From NCBI RefSeq assembly GCF_013087525.1, contig NZ_JABFCS010000001.1, positions 4,395,502 through 4,459,501 on the forward strand: a stretch of 64,000 nucleotides of DNA. Direction: 5' to 3'. This document shows, piece by piece, positions 15,922 to 26,110 of the stretch. Below the pieces are notes generated by a model. That model did no database searches. It was not told the origin of the DNA and saw only the letters and a list, made by a program, of their open reading frames with translations. Origin of the DNA: Ramlibacter montanisoli. Its GTDB lineage: Bacteria; Pseudomonadota; Gammaproteobacteria; Burkholderiales; Burkholderiaceae_C. The position numbers were made by a program, and so were the translations under genes. Numbering within the stretch: the stretch's first letter is position 1; the number at the start of each line of letters is the position of its first letter.

Positions 15922-16367
15922 TCAAAAAGGGCCGCAACTGCGGCTAGCCGCGCTCAAAAATAGTTGGTAGGGCGCCGACGGCCTTCGGCACCCAGATGCG
16001 TCTTGTGGCCCCTACGGCCTCTTGACATGGCTGACCCTGTGCCCTGGATGGCGCCGCTGGCCATGGCCGCATGCAGATTGCCGTCCGGGCCGAAGGCCAG
16101 GTGTTCGGGGCCGACCTGCTTGCCGATGTCCATGGCATGGCGGGGATCCCTCCAGCGAGACCGCGCATTGTTCAGCAAACCGCGGTTGCCGGCAAAGGGC
16201 GATGCGCCCCCGAACCTTCCGGCCCGCATCTTCTGTCAGGACTCTCCTACCGCAGCCTCAGCCATTGGCGCGCGACCGGGCCGTGGCCCCTCCCCATACG
16301 ATTTCCGTCTCGCAGCATGCCAGTCCGGGTGCGGCATTCCAGTTCCCCGCGTTTCGAGAGATGGAGC
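15922..16367. other. 446-base gap with a possible gene relic
   Basis: No intact gene is seen between the hydrolase-LuxR gene and the KaiC-like gene. The minus strand holds a short stretch that resembles a beta-propeller gene fragment (listed separately). The last 100 bases before 16368 should contain the promoter of the KaiC-kinase operon, but no clear hexamers were recognised. Confidence 0.4.
16047..16130 (-). pseudogene. Possible relic of an SMP-30/strictosidine-synthase-like gene
   Basis: The minus-strand translation reads DIGKQVGPEHLAFGPDGN and then AAMASGAI. This is the pattern of a single beta-propeller blade (GPE.lafgpdG.lyaamasG.I) seen in SMP-30/gluconolactonase and strictosidine-synthase-like proteins. 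Only about 28 codons match and the flanks do not extend it. A chance resemblance is possible. Confidence 0.35.
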
Positions 16368-17864
16368 ATGAGCAAGCAATCGCCCACCGAACTTTTGTCC
16401 ACCGGAATTCCCGGCCTCGACGTGGTCCTGGGCGGCGGCCTGGCGCCCAACCGCATCTATCTCATCGAAGGTGAACCCGGCACCGGCAAGACGACGACCG
16501 GGCTGCAGTTCCTGCGCGAGGGCGTGGCCCGCGGCGAGACGGTGGTCTACATCACGCTGGCCGAAACCGGCGAAGAGCTCAGTGCGGTCGCCGCCTCGCA
16601 CGGCTGGACGCTGGACGGCATCCTGCTGCACGAGGTCCTGCCCACCGAGGACCTGCTGCGGGACGACCAGCAGTACACGATGTTCCACCCGTCCGAAGTG
16701 GAGATGGCCAACACCACCCAGCTGATCCTTTCCGCCATCGACAACAACAAGCCCACGCGGGTGGTGCTCGACTCGTTGTCCGAGCTTCAGCTGCTGGCCG
16801 ACACCCCGCTGCGCTACCGCCGCCAGGTGCTGGCCCTCAAGCAGTTCTTCGCCAAGCGCAATTGCACCGTCATGCTGCTGGACGACCGCACGGCCGCTTC
16901 GGCCGACCTCCAGGTGCGAAGCATCGCCCACGCCGTGATCCAGTTCGACCTGGCCGTCAAGGACTACGGGGCCGAACGCCGCCGCGTGCGCGTCATCAAG
17001 TACCGCGGCCGCAACGCCATCGGCGGCATGCACGACTACAACATCACCCAGGGCGGCATCGTGGTGCACCCGCGCCTGGTCGCCGCCGAGTCGCGCGTGC
17101 TGCGGGCGGCCGGCCAGGTCACCAGCGGCCTCGAGCCCCTGGACAACCTGCTCGGGGGCGGCCTGGAGCAAGGCACCAGCACGCTGATCGTCGGCCCGCC
17201 CGGCACCGGCAAGTCCTCGCTGGCCGCGCAGTTCGTCTCGGCCGTCAACAAGGAGGGTGGCAAGGCCGCGATGTTCCTGTTCGAGGAGTCCAAGAGCAAC
17301 CTGCTCAATCGCGCCGACGGCCTGAACATGGACCTGCGCGGAGCCATCGCCGCCGGCCAGCTGACCATCCAGCAGGTCGACCCGGCGGAGCTGTCACCCG
17401 GCCAGTTCAGCGCCGCCGTGATCAAGGCGGAGCGCGACGGCGCCAGGATCGTGGTGATCGACAGCCTGAACGGCTACATGAATGCGGTGCCGGACGAGAG
17501 GTTCCTCACCACCCACATGCACGAGCTGCTGACCTACCTGGGCCAGCGCGGGGTGGTCACCATCCTGGTGGGCATCCAGCAGGGCATGCTGGGCGGCCCC
17601 ATGTCCAGCGCCATGGACGCCAGCTACCTGGCCGACAACGTGCTGATGCTGCGCTATTTCGAGGACGACGGCGAAGTCAGGCAGGCGGTGTCGGTCTTCA
17701 AGAAGCGCGGCAGCATGCACGAACGCACCATCCGCCGCTTCAGCATGTCCAGCAAGGGCATCGAGGTCGGCGAGGTGCTGCGCGGCTACCGCGGCATCCT
17801 GACCGGCGTGCCGGTGCCGCGGGCCATGGCGGCGAACACCGACGAAGCGCTGAAAGCCAGGTAG
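16368..17864 (+). CDS. KaiC-like double-domain RecA ATPase
   Basis: 498 residues with two tandem KaiC/RecA domains. The first has Walker A GEPGTGKT at 35-42 and Walker B-like [10 protein letters not shown]. The second has GPPGTGKS near 276 and [11 protein letters not shown]. Each is preceded by the typical TGIPGLD..LGGGL or [15 protein letters not shown] lead-in. Stand-alone KaiC-like ATPases in bacteria without kaiAB are thought to act in signal transduction with histidine kinases. The stop codon overlaps the GTG of the kinase gene by one base, a direct sign of partnership. Confidence 0.85.
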   Translation: MSKQSPTELLSTGIPGLDVVLGGGLAPNRIYLIEGEPGTGKTTTGLQFLREGVARGETVVYITLAETGEELSAVAASHGWTLDGILLHEVLPTEDLLRDDQQYTMFHPSEVEMANTTQLILSAIDNNKPTRVVLDSLSELQLLADTPLRYRRQVLALKQFFAKRNCTVMLLDDRTAASADLQVRSIAHAVIQFDLAVKDYGAERRRVRVIKYRGRNAIGGMHDYNITQGGIVVHPRLVAAESRVLRAAGQVTSGLEPLDNLLGGGLEQGTSTLIVGPPGTGKSSLAAQFVSAVNKEGGKAAMFLFEESKSNLLNRADGLNMDLRGAIAAGQLTIQQVDPAELSPGQFSAAVIKAERDGARIVVIDSLNGYMNAVPDERFLTTHMHELLTYLGQRGVVTILVGIQQGMLGGPMSSAMDASYLADNVLMLRYFEDDGEVRQAVSVFKKRGSMHERTIRRFSMSSKGIEVGEVLRGYRGILTGVPVPRAMAANTDEALKAR

Positions 17865-19350
17865 TGGAGCGGCGCATCCTGATCTATCCCGCGGTGGCGC
17901 AGGACGGCCTGCTCGCCAGCAAGGTCCTCACGTCCGTCGGGCTCGAGACGCTGGTCTGCAACGGCAGCGAGGCGGTGTTGGCGGCGCTCGCCGAAGGGGC
18001 GGGCGCCTTGCTGGTGGTGGAAGAGGTCATCGCCGGCGCCGCCATCCAGCCGCTCAAGCGCTTCGTCGAGGCGCAGGCCGCCTGGTCGGACCTGCCGATC
18101 ATGGTGCTGACCAAGCGTGGCGCCGATTCGCTGGAGGCGCAGCGGGCCGTGGAGCACCTGGGCAACGTGACGCTGCTGGAGCGGCCGGTGCGCACCATCG
18201 CCCTGATCAGCGCCGCGCATTCCGCCCTGCGGGCCCGCGAGCGGCAATACCAGGTGCGGCTGGCGGACCAGCGCAAGGACGAATTCCTGGCCACGCTGGC
18301 CCACGAGCTGCGCAACCCGCTGGCGCCGATCCGCACCTCGATCTCGATCATCCGCCGCCTCGAGCCCGTGGCCGAAGTGCAGAAGCTGACCGAGATCGTG
18401 GACCGGCAGGTCGTCCACCTCACGCGACTGGTCGACGACCTGCTCGACGTGGCGCGCATCACGACCGGCAAGGTGGCCCTGAATTCCACGCACACGACGC
18501 TCTCGGCGTCGTCATCACCCATGCGCTGGAGATCGCCACGTCCTCGGTGCAGGAGAAGCAGCACCAGCTCGAGGTGGCCAAGCCGTCCGAAGACTACGCC
18601 CTGGACGCCGACCACGCGCGGATCGTGCAGAGCGTGGCGAACCTGCTGGTGAACGCGGCCAAGTACACGCCGCCGCACGGCCACATCAGGCTGGCCGCCT
18701 CGGTCGAGGGCAAGGTGGTGACCTTCCGCGTGCGCGATGACGGCCGCGGGCTGGAGCCCGCCTCGCTGACGCGCATCTTCGAACTGTTCGCCCAGGCCAA
18801 GTCCCCCGACGAACCCCTGAGCGGGCTGGGCATCGGGCTGAACCTGGCGCGCAAGTTCGCCGAGATGCATGGCGGCAGCATCTCGGCGACCAGCGAGGGG
18901 CTGGGCCGGGGCAGCGAGTTCATCCTGACGCTGCCCGTGGTGGTGGGCGTGGAGCAGCAGGAGCCGGTGGGCGCGCCGCAGCCGGTCGACGATGGCGGCG
19001 CCGGCCGCCGGGTGCTGGTGGTCGACGACAACAAGGACGCCGCCGACACCCTGGAGGCCTTCCTCACGATGGAAGGCTTCAGCGTTGCCGTGGCCTACGA
19101 CGGCGAGGCGGCGCTGGAGAAGATGCAGTCGCACGTGCCGGACGTGGTGCTGATGGACATCGGCATGCCGCGCATGGACGGCTACGAAGCGGCGCGCAAG
19201 GTCCGCGCCGCGGGCCGGCCGGTGCGCCTGATCGCCCTGACCGGCTGGGGCCAGGCGCTGGACAAGGTCAAGGCGCAGGAGGCCGGCTTCGACCACCACT
19301 TCGTCAAGCCCGTGGATCTGGCGACGATCATCGACGTGCTGAGGGCTTGA
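17864..19350 (+). CDS. Hybrid histidine kinase/response regulator (frameshift near 18483)
   Basis: The GTG at 17864 overlaps the KaiC-like stop (TAGTG). An N-terminal receiver-like domain ([19 protein letters not shown]) comes first. Then come HisKA with the phospho-accepting His in [11 protein letters not shown] (about residue 148), an ATPase domain ([29 protein letters not shown]) and a C-terminal receiver ([24 protein letters not shown]). A frame change near 18482-18484 splits HisKA from the ATPase part; with one base restored the protein is about 495 residues. No membrane segment is visible, so it is a cytoplasmic kinase, presumably regulated by the KaiC-like partner. Confidence 0.8.
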
Positions 19351-19479
19351 AGCGCTACCCAGCCGGAACCGTTCGGGGCGCTCCGCGATGAACATGCTGA
19401 TACCGAATGGATTCGGCGTCCGGCAAGGAGAAGGGCGGTTTCGGCGAAAATTTCGGCCTTTGGGAACGAACACGGGCAC

Positions 19480-20026
19480 ATGAACACTTCAATGATCAAG
19501 GGAATGGCCGTCGGTGGCATATGGTGGTGCTCGGCGCCGGTGCCGTCAGCGGCTACAAGGCGATGACGAAGCCGCAGTTTGCCGAAGTCGTCGCCGTGAA
19601 GGATCTCGTCGAGACAGTGGTCACGCCACGGCAGAAATGCGAAGACGTCCAGGTGCAGCATCAGGCCCCCGTGAAGGATCAGCACCGCGTTGCTGGAACG
19701 GTGGTCGGCGGACTGGCGGGTGGACTGCTGGGAAGCACCATCGGAGGCGGAAGTGGCAAGACGATCGCTACCGTTGCGGGAGCCGCCGCGGGCGGCTATG
19801 CCGGCAACCAGGTCCAGAAGACCATGCAGGAGAGGGATGTCGTCACGAAGACCGAGCGCCGCTGCAAGACCGTGAACGAAAAGTCGCAGAAGGTGGTCGG
19901 CTACAACGTCACGTATCGCCTCGACGGCAAGGAGGGTGTTGCGCGGATGTCCTTCAAGCCCGGCCCGAAGCTGCCGGTGAAGGACGGGCACGTGGTCACG
20001 ATCCGCCCTCCGGCGGCAAGTCCTAG
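19480..20026 (+). CDS. Glycine-zipper 2TM envelope protein (frameshifts near 19519 and 20005)
   Basis: The start MNTSMIKGMAVGG (ATG 19480) joins, after a one-base frame change near 19519, to MVVLGAGAVSGYKAM. A Cys-containing region follows, and then a double glycine zipper (GTVVGGLAGGLLGSTIGGG and ATVAGAAAGGYAGNQV). A conserved tail (TYRLDGKEGVARM) comes next, and a second shift near 20005 would give a natural end, RPPGGKS. Without that shift the frame runs on into the next gene. Such proteins sit in the inner or outer membrane and are often stress-induced; the role here is unknown. Length is about 180 residues. Confidence 0.65.
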
Positions 20027-20420
20027 TCAGGCAGAACGGCTCGACTTCTCGAGCCGGCTCGCCACGTCGCTTCCGCGGCGCGCGAGGCTGACCCAGATAT
20101 CTCGGCCACCGCGTTGTCACGGCAGTTGCCGCGCCGGGTGCTCGGGGCTCCTCCACGCTCCTTCAGGAAGTCGACCGGCAGCCCTCACCGTCGCGTTGCC
20201 GGTGGCCGTACAGCCGAGCTTCACTCTGATCCTGGGGCGCTCACCGCCCCACCTTGATCCCTTTGCATCTTGTAGAAGCCAGCGCGATGTGCTTAAGTAC
20301 TGCAAGACTTTTCCCCGATGTACGCGGTATAAGAATTCGCGTCGGGGACGACCAGATGTAAAGAGCATGGAAGCCAAGGTGGGCGGCGTCGGGGGTTCGC
20401 AGACCACGAGGAGGCAACCC
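20027..20420. other. 394-base intergenic region
   Basis: No gene was recognised. It contains a possible hairpin at 20233-20251 (TGGGGCG, five-base loop, CGCCCCA) that could end the preceding transcript, though no T-run follows. A TATAAG at 20328-20333 could be the -10 of the next gene. The last 20 bases carry a GAGGAGG site for the ATG at 20421. Confidence 0.35.
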
Positions 20421-21731
20421 ATGCGCGCGCAAGTAAGAACTCTTGAGAATGGCGAGCATTTCTCACCGCGGCGATCGTTTCTCCAGATGCTCGCCGCCCA
20501 GGGGGTGGCGATCCCCGCGGCCTATTTCGCCGTGCAGCGCGATGCGCGCGCGCACCAGCCGGGCGAGATCTACAGCACCGAGCGTGCGAGCGCAGGCCAA
20601 CGCCACATCGTCCGCGAGTTCGCCGAGCCCTACATCGAGCTGATCCGCCTGCTGCGGCAGGCCGCCGAGATCGAGCACGCCCTGATGGTGCAGTATCTCT
20701 ACGGAGCGTTCTCGGTGAAGCCTCAGTACGCCGGGATCGTCGGGTCCGGCCTTCCGAACTCGAGCGACCTGCTCGGCGTGGCAGCCATGGAGATGCAGCA
20801 CCTGCGGGATGTCAATTACCTGTTGATCGCGCTTGGCGCCGGTCCGGTCCTGGAGCGCCAGGGTTTCCCGTTCGAGCCGGAGGTGTATCCCTTCGAATTC
20901 AATCTCGAGCCGCTCACCGAGGCAAGCCTCGCGAAGTATGTGTACTGCGAAGCTGCGTCGGGCAGCCTCGATCCCGAGCGGGCGAACGATGCCGACCGCC
21001 GCTTCCTGGCGAGCCTCGATCGCGCGCTCGGCGGGAATGCCCGGCCCAATCACGTGGGCAGTCTCTACGACGCCGTCATCCATACCATGGGCGAATACAT
21101 CGCTTCCGCGCCAGGCACGGAAGCCAAACTCACGCCTTGGCTCGGGAAGCTCGAGAAGATCAAGGTCGAGGGAGAGGAGGGCCACTTCCAGTTCTTCCGC
21201 AGCGTCTTCATGGCGACGCACGAGGGCTTCAAGGGGCGCCGCGATGCCTGGAGCCACGCCAGGAACGACGCCGCGTATCCGTCCTATCCCTTGCCGGTCA
21301 ACCCCACGGCATTTATCGGGGAACAGAACCTGATCCGCAACCCGGAGGCTCTCGGCCTCGCGTGGCTCGCAGATCTGCACTACTGGCTGATCCTGCTGCT
21401 GGCCGAGGCGTCGTACGCAGAAGACACCTCGGACTACGCGGCGCTCGCCAGGATCCAGATGCTGGGCCCGTTCCTGTCGTTGGCGCGGCACCTGCCCAAG
21501 CTCGGCGCCGGGATTCCCTTCGATCCCCTGGTCACCGGCTACGGCCCCTGCCCTTCCGGCCCGGGGCGCATCGACTTCCTCTCCTGCATGGTGCGCGAGA
21601 CCGATCGCCTGGCAGCCCGGCTGAAGGAGCGGCTCCCCGACGACTACCCGGTCGGACTGGGTCAGATGATGCTCGGCGCCTTGAACGACAAGCGCGCTGC
21701 CTACGCCAGGCCCCCGGGCCGTGGCTCCTGA
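20421..21731 (+). CDS. VioB/StaD-like ferritin-domain protein
   Basis: 436 residues. ATG 20421 follows GAGGAGG at 8 bases; in-frame codons upstream have no such site. The N-terminus looks like an export signal (RRSFLQMLAAQGVAIPAAYF). The ferritin-like domain has metal-ligand patterns such as RQAAEIEHALMVQYLYGAF and AAMEMQHLRDVNYLL, and a later EEGHFQFFRSVF. These match the ferritin-like domain of iminophenylpyruvate-dimer synthases (VioB, RebD, StaD), which handle amino-acid-derived imines, but this protein lacks their large N-terminal domain. The true reaction is unknown. It is followed 9 bases later by the phosphatase-like gene. Confidence 0.75.
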   Translation: MRAQVRTLENGEHFSPRRSFLQMLAAQGVAIPAAYFAVQRDARAHQPGEIYSTERASAGQRHIVREFAEPYIELIRLLRQAAEIEHALMVQYLYGAFSVKPQYAGIVGSGLPNSSDLLGVAAMEMQHLRDVNYLLIALGAGPVLERQGFPFEPEVYPFEFNLEPLTEASLAKYVYCEAASGSLDPERANDADRRFLASLDRALGGNARPNHVGSLYDAVIHTMGEYIASAPGTEAKLTPWLGKLEKIKVEGEEGHFQFFRSVFMATHEGFKGRRDAWSHARNDAAYPSYPLPVNPTAFIGEQNLIRNPEALGLAWLADLHYWLILLLAEASYAEDTSDYAALARIQMLGPFLSLARHLPKLGAGIPFDPLVTGYGPCPSGPGRIDFLSCMVRETDRLAARLKERLPDDYPVGLGQMMLGALNDKRAAYARPPGRGS

Positions 21732-21740
21732 GGGGCCGCG

Positions 21741-22229
21741 ATGCCTGCAGAGAGCAGCCGCTTCATGCGCAGATGGTGGATCGACGAAGCGACGGTCCTG
21801 GCCGGGAGCAATCCGAACGACGGTGACCTCTCGGCACTGCGCGCCGAGGGATTCGGCATGGCCGTGTCATTGCTCGACGCAAGCCAGCAGCGTCCGAATT
21901 TCGATCCGGGGTCGGCCGCCGGCAGGGGCTGGATGCTGTACACGATCCCGATCGACCAACGGGCTGCCGCGCCGACGCTGGTCCAGGCCTGTGAATTCGC
22001 TGCGTTGCTCGGCGCCGTGTCGAACGTGACGAAGAGCCTCGTGTTCTGCAGCGACGACGTGGGGCGTCCGGCCTTCATGGGGGCGGTCTACTGGATCGCG
22101 AAAGGCATCCCGGTGAGTGCGGCCATGGCCCGCGTCACCCTGAGCGCACGCGTGGACATCACGTGGCACGAGAGCTCGGAGGAAGTTCTTCGCAGCTTCG
22201 GAAAGCTTGGCTGGCGCATCCGTTCCTGA
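21741..22229 (+). CDS. Dual-specificity-phosphatase-like protein
   Basis: 162 residues. The order of elements fits the protein-tyrosine/dual-specificity phosphatase fold: an N-terminal WWIDEATVLAG, a DLSALRAEGFGMAVSL element, IPIDQRAA, and a CX5R loop (VFCSDDVGRPAFMGAVYW) followed by a helix with GIPVSAAMARV. The usual His before the Cys is Phe, and the invariant Gly pattern is only partly kept, so activity is uncertain. It sits 9 bases after the ferritin-domain gene and is probably co-transcribed with it. Confidence 0.6.
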   Translation: MPAESSRFMRRWWIDEATVLAGSNPNDGDLSALRAEGFGMAVSLLDASQQRPNFDPGSAAGRGWMLYTIPIDQRAAAPTLVQACEFAALLGAVSNVTKSLVFCSDDVGRPAFMGAVYWIAKGIPVSAAMARVTLSARVDITWHESSEEVLRSFGKLGWRIRS

Positions 22230-22261
22230 GAGGGGCGTGTCTCAAAGAAGACCTTCGTGCT

Positions 22262-22330
22262 GATTCGGGGTGCCTCGGTGCAGGAGAAGGAGCACCAGCT
22301 CGAGGCGGTCAAGCCCTCCGAGCGCGATCG
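22262..22330 (+). pseudogene. Relic of a second KaiC-associated histidine kinase gene
   Basis: A stretch here translates as GASVQEKEHQLEAVKPSERD, closely matching [18 protein letters not shown] of the hybrid kinase at about 18545-18597, at both DNA and protein level. Only about 22 codons are present, with no other kinase parts on either side. It looks like the remnant of a duplicated or formerly present paralogue. Confidence 0.55.
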
Positions 22331-22338
22331 CGTCGCTG

Positions 22339-22749
22339 TCAGGTGCGTGCCGCCAGCCTGATCACGGGCTTGTCGTCCTCGGACGATGCGGCCGCAGCAG
22401 TCCCCAAGGGTCGCAACTGGCCCAGGATGGTCGCGCCATTCTGCATCTCCAGTGCTGCGTACTGCACTTCGCCTTCGATCCTGGCCTTCGGCTGCAGCTC
22501 CAGCAGTTCGCGGGCTTCCACGGGCCCCTTGACCGTCCCGTTGATGATCACATGATCGGCCTTGAGGCCGCCTTCCACCACGGCGCCTTCGGAAATGACC
22601 AGGAGGGTGCCGCCCTCGGAGTTCGCGTGGATGGCACCGTAAACCTCGCCGTCGACCCTCAGGCCCTCGCCGAACTTCATGTTGCCGTGAATCTGGGTGC
22701 CCTGGGCGATCAGGCTCTTGATGACGGCAAGGTCTTTCTTTCCAAACAT
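22339..22749 (-). CDS. Bactofilin
   Basis: 136 residues. The bactofilin (DUF583) beta-helix begins at about residue 13 with SLIAQGTQIHGNMKFGEGLR and continues as regular short repeats (VDGEVYG, ISEGAVVEGGLKADHVIINGTVKGPV, ARIEGEV). Short unstructured ends flank it. Bactofilins polymerise without nucleotide and scaffold cell-shape or polar structures. The ATG at 22749 gives the usual MFGKK start. No peptidase partner gene is adjacent. Confidence 0.9.
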   Translation of the reverse strand: MFGKKDLAVIKSLIAQGTQIHGNMKFGEGLRVDGEVYGAIHANSEGGTLLVISEGAVVEGGLKADHVIINGTVKGPVEARELLELQPKARIEGEVQYAALEMQNGATILGQLRPLGTAAAASSEDDKPVIRLAART

Positions 22750-22986
22750 GGGAGCGCTCCTCGGGGATGTGGGCTACACAAGCAATGGGAAGAATGCTGC
22801 CGAGGCGGCATGGTGCGTGGGGGTGGTCGGCTGCGAGAGTTTGCGTCGGACGGCTGCCTGCGTGAGAGCAGGCGGACACGCCCAGGCCCACCCAAGGGTC
22901 TCCCCGCTGCCGTCAACACCGATTGACGCCGCGCCGCGCCTGTCGGTAGTCTCGCCCGGTCCCAACGCACCCACTCAGGAGACACG

Positions 22987-23955
22987 ATGCGTCTGTTGTC
23001 CAAACTCGTCCCCGGGCTCGTCCTGCTCTGCAGCGTGATGGCCTTCCCGGCGGCCGCGCAGTCCGACTTTCCGAACAAGCCCATCCGCTGGATCGTTCCC
23101 TATCCGCCCGGCGGCACCACCGACCTGCTGGCCCGCCTGATGGGGCAGCACCTGTCGCAGAAGCTCGGGCAGACCATCGTCATCGACAACAAGGCCGGCG
23201 GCGGCAACAACATCGGCACCGAGCTGTCGGTGAAGGCACCGGCCGACGGCTACACATGGCACCTGGTCAATCCGGCCAACGCGATCAACGCCACGCTCTA
23301 CCCGAAGCTGAACTTCAACTTCCTGGACGACATGCAGCCGGTGGCCGGCATCATCCGCGTGCCCAACGTGATGACGGTGACCAAGAACTTCCCCGCCAAG
23401 ACGGTGGCCGAGTTCATCGACTACGCCAAGAAGAATCCCGGCAAGGTCAACATGGCGTCCTCAGGCGCGGGCACCTCGGTGCACCTGTCGGGCGAGCTGT
23501 TCAAGTTCATGACCGGCATCGACATGAAGCACGTGCCCTACAAGGGCGCAGGCCCGGCGATCAACGACCTGATCGGCGGCCAGGTCGACGTGCTGTTCGA
23601 CAACATGCCTTCCATCATCGGCCACATCCGCGGCGGCTCGCTGCGCGCGCTGGCCGTGACGAGCGCGCAGCGTTCGCCGGCGCTCGACGTGCCCACCGTC
23701 GCCGAGACCGTGCCGGGCTACGAGGCGAGCGCCTGGTTCGGCGTGGCGGTGCCCAAGGGCACGCCGCGCGCCATCGTCGACCGCATCAACCGCGAGGTGA
23801 ATGCCGCGCTGGCCGACCCCGCCATGCGCGCGCGCCTGGCCGACCTGGGCGGCGTGCCGATCGCCGGCACGCCCGAGCAGTTCTGGGCCATCCACCGCAT
23901 GGAAACGGAGAAGTGGGCGAAGATCGTCCAGTTCTCCGGCGCCAAGGCGGACTAG
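22987..23955 (+). CDS. Tripartite tricarboxylate (Bug) family extracytoplasmic receptor
   Basis: 322 residues with a signal peptide (MRLLSKLVPGLVLLCSVMAF, cut after AAAQS). The Bug signature follows: FPNKPIRWIVPYPPGGTTDLLAR, then VIDNKAGGGNNIGTE and the late APYKGAGPA-type loop (HVPYKGAGPAINDLIGGQ). Bug proteins bind carboxylates in the periplasm; most, like this one, have no transporter genes beside them. Its stop overlaps that of hutF on the other strand. Substrate is unknown. Confidence 0.9.
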   Translation: MRLLSKLVPGLVLLCSVMAFPAAAQSDFPNKPIRWIVPYPPGGTTDLLARLMGQHLSQKLGQTIVIDNKAGGGNNIGTELSVKAPADGYTWHLVNPANAINATLYPKLNFNFLDDMQPVAGIIRVPNVMTVTKNFPAKTVAEFIDYAKKNPGKVNMASSGAGTSVHLSGELFKFMTGIDMKHVPYKGAGPAINDLIGGQVDVLFDNMPSIIGHIRGGSLRALAVTSAQRSPALDVPTVAETVPGYEASAWFGVAVPKGTPRAIVDRINREVNAALADPAMRARLADLGGVPIAGTPEQFWAIHRMETEKWAKIVQFSGAKAD

Positions 23956-25318
23956 GCCGCCTGCCAGAGCTGCCGCATCGCCTGCACGAAGCGGGCGGTA
24001 GGCAGCGCCGACTGTACGTCGCGCCCGGCGACCACCACGCGCTGCATGCGCGCGCCGGGTGAGGAGAACACCAGGGCGTCCAGCAAGTGCTCGTTCCCGA
24101 CGCCCGCGAGAGCGGGCGTTTCCATGTCAGGCACGATGAAGTCCGCGCGCTGGCCCACGGCCAGCCCGCCCAGCGCCAGTCCCGCCGCGGCACTCGCGCC
24201 ACCCAGTGCGCCCTGCAGCAGCGTCGCCGCCGTGCTCTCCTGCGCACCGCGCGCGCCGCCACGTTGCGCTGGCGCAGAACGAGCCGCTGCGAGTATTCCA
24301 GCAGGCGCAGCTCCTCGCTCCAGCTGCGCGTGACGTGGCTGTCCGATCCGATCGTCCAGGTGCCGCCCGCGGCCAGCCAGGCCGGCAGGTCGAACACGCC
24401 GTCGCCCAGGTTCGCCTCGGTGGTGGGGCACAGCACGATCGATGCTCCGCTGCGCTGCACGGCCTGCAGTTCCGCGGCGCTCGCCTGGGTTGCATGCACC
24501 AGGTTCCACTGCGCATCGAGCGAGGCATTGCGCAGCAGCCATTCGATGGGCCGCAGGCCGTGGTGCTGCAGGCAGTCGTGCACTTCCTGCTGCTGCTCAG
24601 CGACGTGGATGTGCACCGGCATGCCCGCGGCTCTCGCTTCGGCCGCGCATTCGCCCAATGCCGCCTCGTCCACCGCGCGCAGGGAATGCAGCGCGATGCC
24701 GGCGGTGAGCCGCGGCGTGGCGGACCGGCGCACGGCCTGCGCGATGCGCAGCACCGACTCGGGTGTCGAGGCGAAGCGGCGCTGGTCCGGGCGCAGCCCA
24801 GGGGCACCGAAGCCGGACCGCATGTACAGCGTCGGCAGCAGGGTCAGGCCGATGCCGGCCTGCTGCGCCGCGCGCACCAGGGCCTGCGACATTTCCATGG
24901 GGTCGGCATAGGGCTTGCCGCCCGGCTCGTTGTGCAGGTAGTGGAACTCGCAGACCTGCGTGTACCCCGCGGCCAGCAGCTCCGCGTAGAGGAAGGTCGC
25001 GATCGCCTCCAGCTGCGGCGGCGTGATGCGCAGCGCCACCGCGTACATGCGGTCGCGCCAGCTCCAGAAGTCGTCGTGTCCGGGGACGCTGCGTTCCGCG
25101 AGGCCGGCCATCGCGCGCTGGAAGGCGTGGCTGTGCGCATCGACGATGCCGGGCAGCGCGGGCCCGGCCAGCGTTTCCGCGCCGGCGCGCCCGGCGGCGG
25201 GACAGTCTTCGCGCACTTCCTGCCAGCAGCCGTCGGCGCCGGCGACCAGCAGCACGTCGCGCGCCCAGCGTCCGCCGACGAAGGCGAGCGGCGCATGGAA
25301 GCGGCGGGCTTCAGCCAT
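23952..25318 (-). CDS. hutF: Formimidoylglutamate deiminase HutF (frameshift near 24250)
   Basis: Cytosolic amidohydrolase that removes ammonia from N-formimino-L-glutamate to give N-formyl-L-glutamate in the HutF/HutG branch of histidine degradation. Visible residues: the metal-binding GIVDAHSHAFQRAMAGLAER, the later PVHIHVAEQQQEV and IGSDSHVTRSW, and the C-terminal ADFIV strand. One base appears to be missing near 24247-24256, after NVAARA; with it restored the protein is about 455 residues, the normal length. The ATG at 25318 overlaps the end of hutG by 8 bases. It is the last gene of the minus-strand hut operon. Confidence 0.88.
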
Positions 25319-26110
25319 GGAGCTTGCGGCAGGCTGCCAGCGCGGCTTCGACCATCGCGCGCACCACCGGCTGCACCTTCGCCGCCTGCGCCTCTTCGTA
25401 GTTCCACGGCGGGGCTTCGCGCATGTACAGGTACTGGCACATCTCCAGCTGCACCGCGTGCACGTGGTCGGCGGGGCGTCCGTACTGGCGCGTGATGTAG
25501 CCGCCCTGGAAGCGGCCGTTGACCACGTGCGTGAACTGCGGATGGTGCGCGCCGCCGCCGCGGCCACGGCCTGCGTGATGGAGGGATCGGCGCTGCGGCC
25601 GTCGGCGGTGCCGATGTTGAGGTCGGGCAGGCGGCCTTCGAACAGCCAGGGGATCTCGGCGCGGATGCTGTGCGCGTCCCACAGCAGCACGAAGCCGTGC
25701 GCCGCCTTCAGGCGCGCGATCTCCTCCTGCAACGCCTGGTGGTAAGGCGCCCACCAGGTCGCGCGCCGCTGCGCCTTCTGTTCCGGCGAGAGCGTGAAGC
25801 CCTCGCGGTAGAGAGGATCGCCGGTGAAGAAGCGGCTCGGGCACAGCTCGGTGTTGGAGGCGCCCGGGTACATCGGCGTGTCGTCGGGCGGCCGGTTCAG
25901 GTCCACGACGTAGCGCGAGACCGTGGGTTGCAGCACGCTGCCACCGAGATCGCGGGTGAAGGCGTACAGGCGGTCGAGGTGCCAGTCTGTGTCCTCCACC
26001 TCCAGCGCGCGCTCGACGAAGTCGGAGCGCAAATCCGCGGGGATCTCGGTACCCATGTGGGGGATGCTCACGAGCAGCGGCACGCTGCCGCGGTGCAGGT
26101 GGAAAGTCAT
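25311..26110 (-). CDS. hutG: N-formylglutamate deformylase HutG (frameshift near 25555)
   Basis: Hydrolyses N-formyl-L-glutamate to glutamate and formate, the last step of the pathway. The zinc-site motifs [22 protein letters not shown] and LLWDAHSI are in the first part. After a frame change near 25548-25565, in a run of GCG, the remainder continues as [20 protein letters not shown] to the end (CRKLHG). Total about 266 residues, as usual. The ATG at 26110 overlaps the hutI stop (ATGA), indicating coupled translation. Confidence 0.88.

Noticed and set aside
20233-20251. GC-rich hairpin as a rho-independent terminator
   Set aside because: The stem is good but no T-run follows on either strand, so it is only mentioned as a possibility.
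19407-21731. A fusion of the glycine-zipper protein with the ferritin-domain protein
   Set aside because: The continuous frame crosses a stretch with no conserved sequence. The ferritin gene has its own ribosome binding site at 20421, and the glycine-zipper protein has a natural end in another frame.
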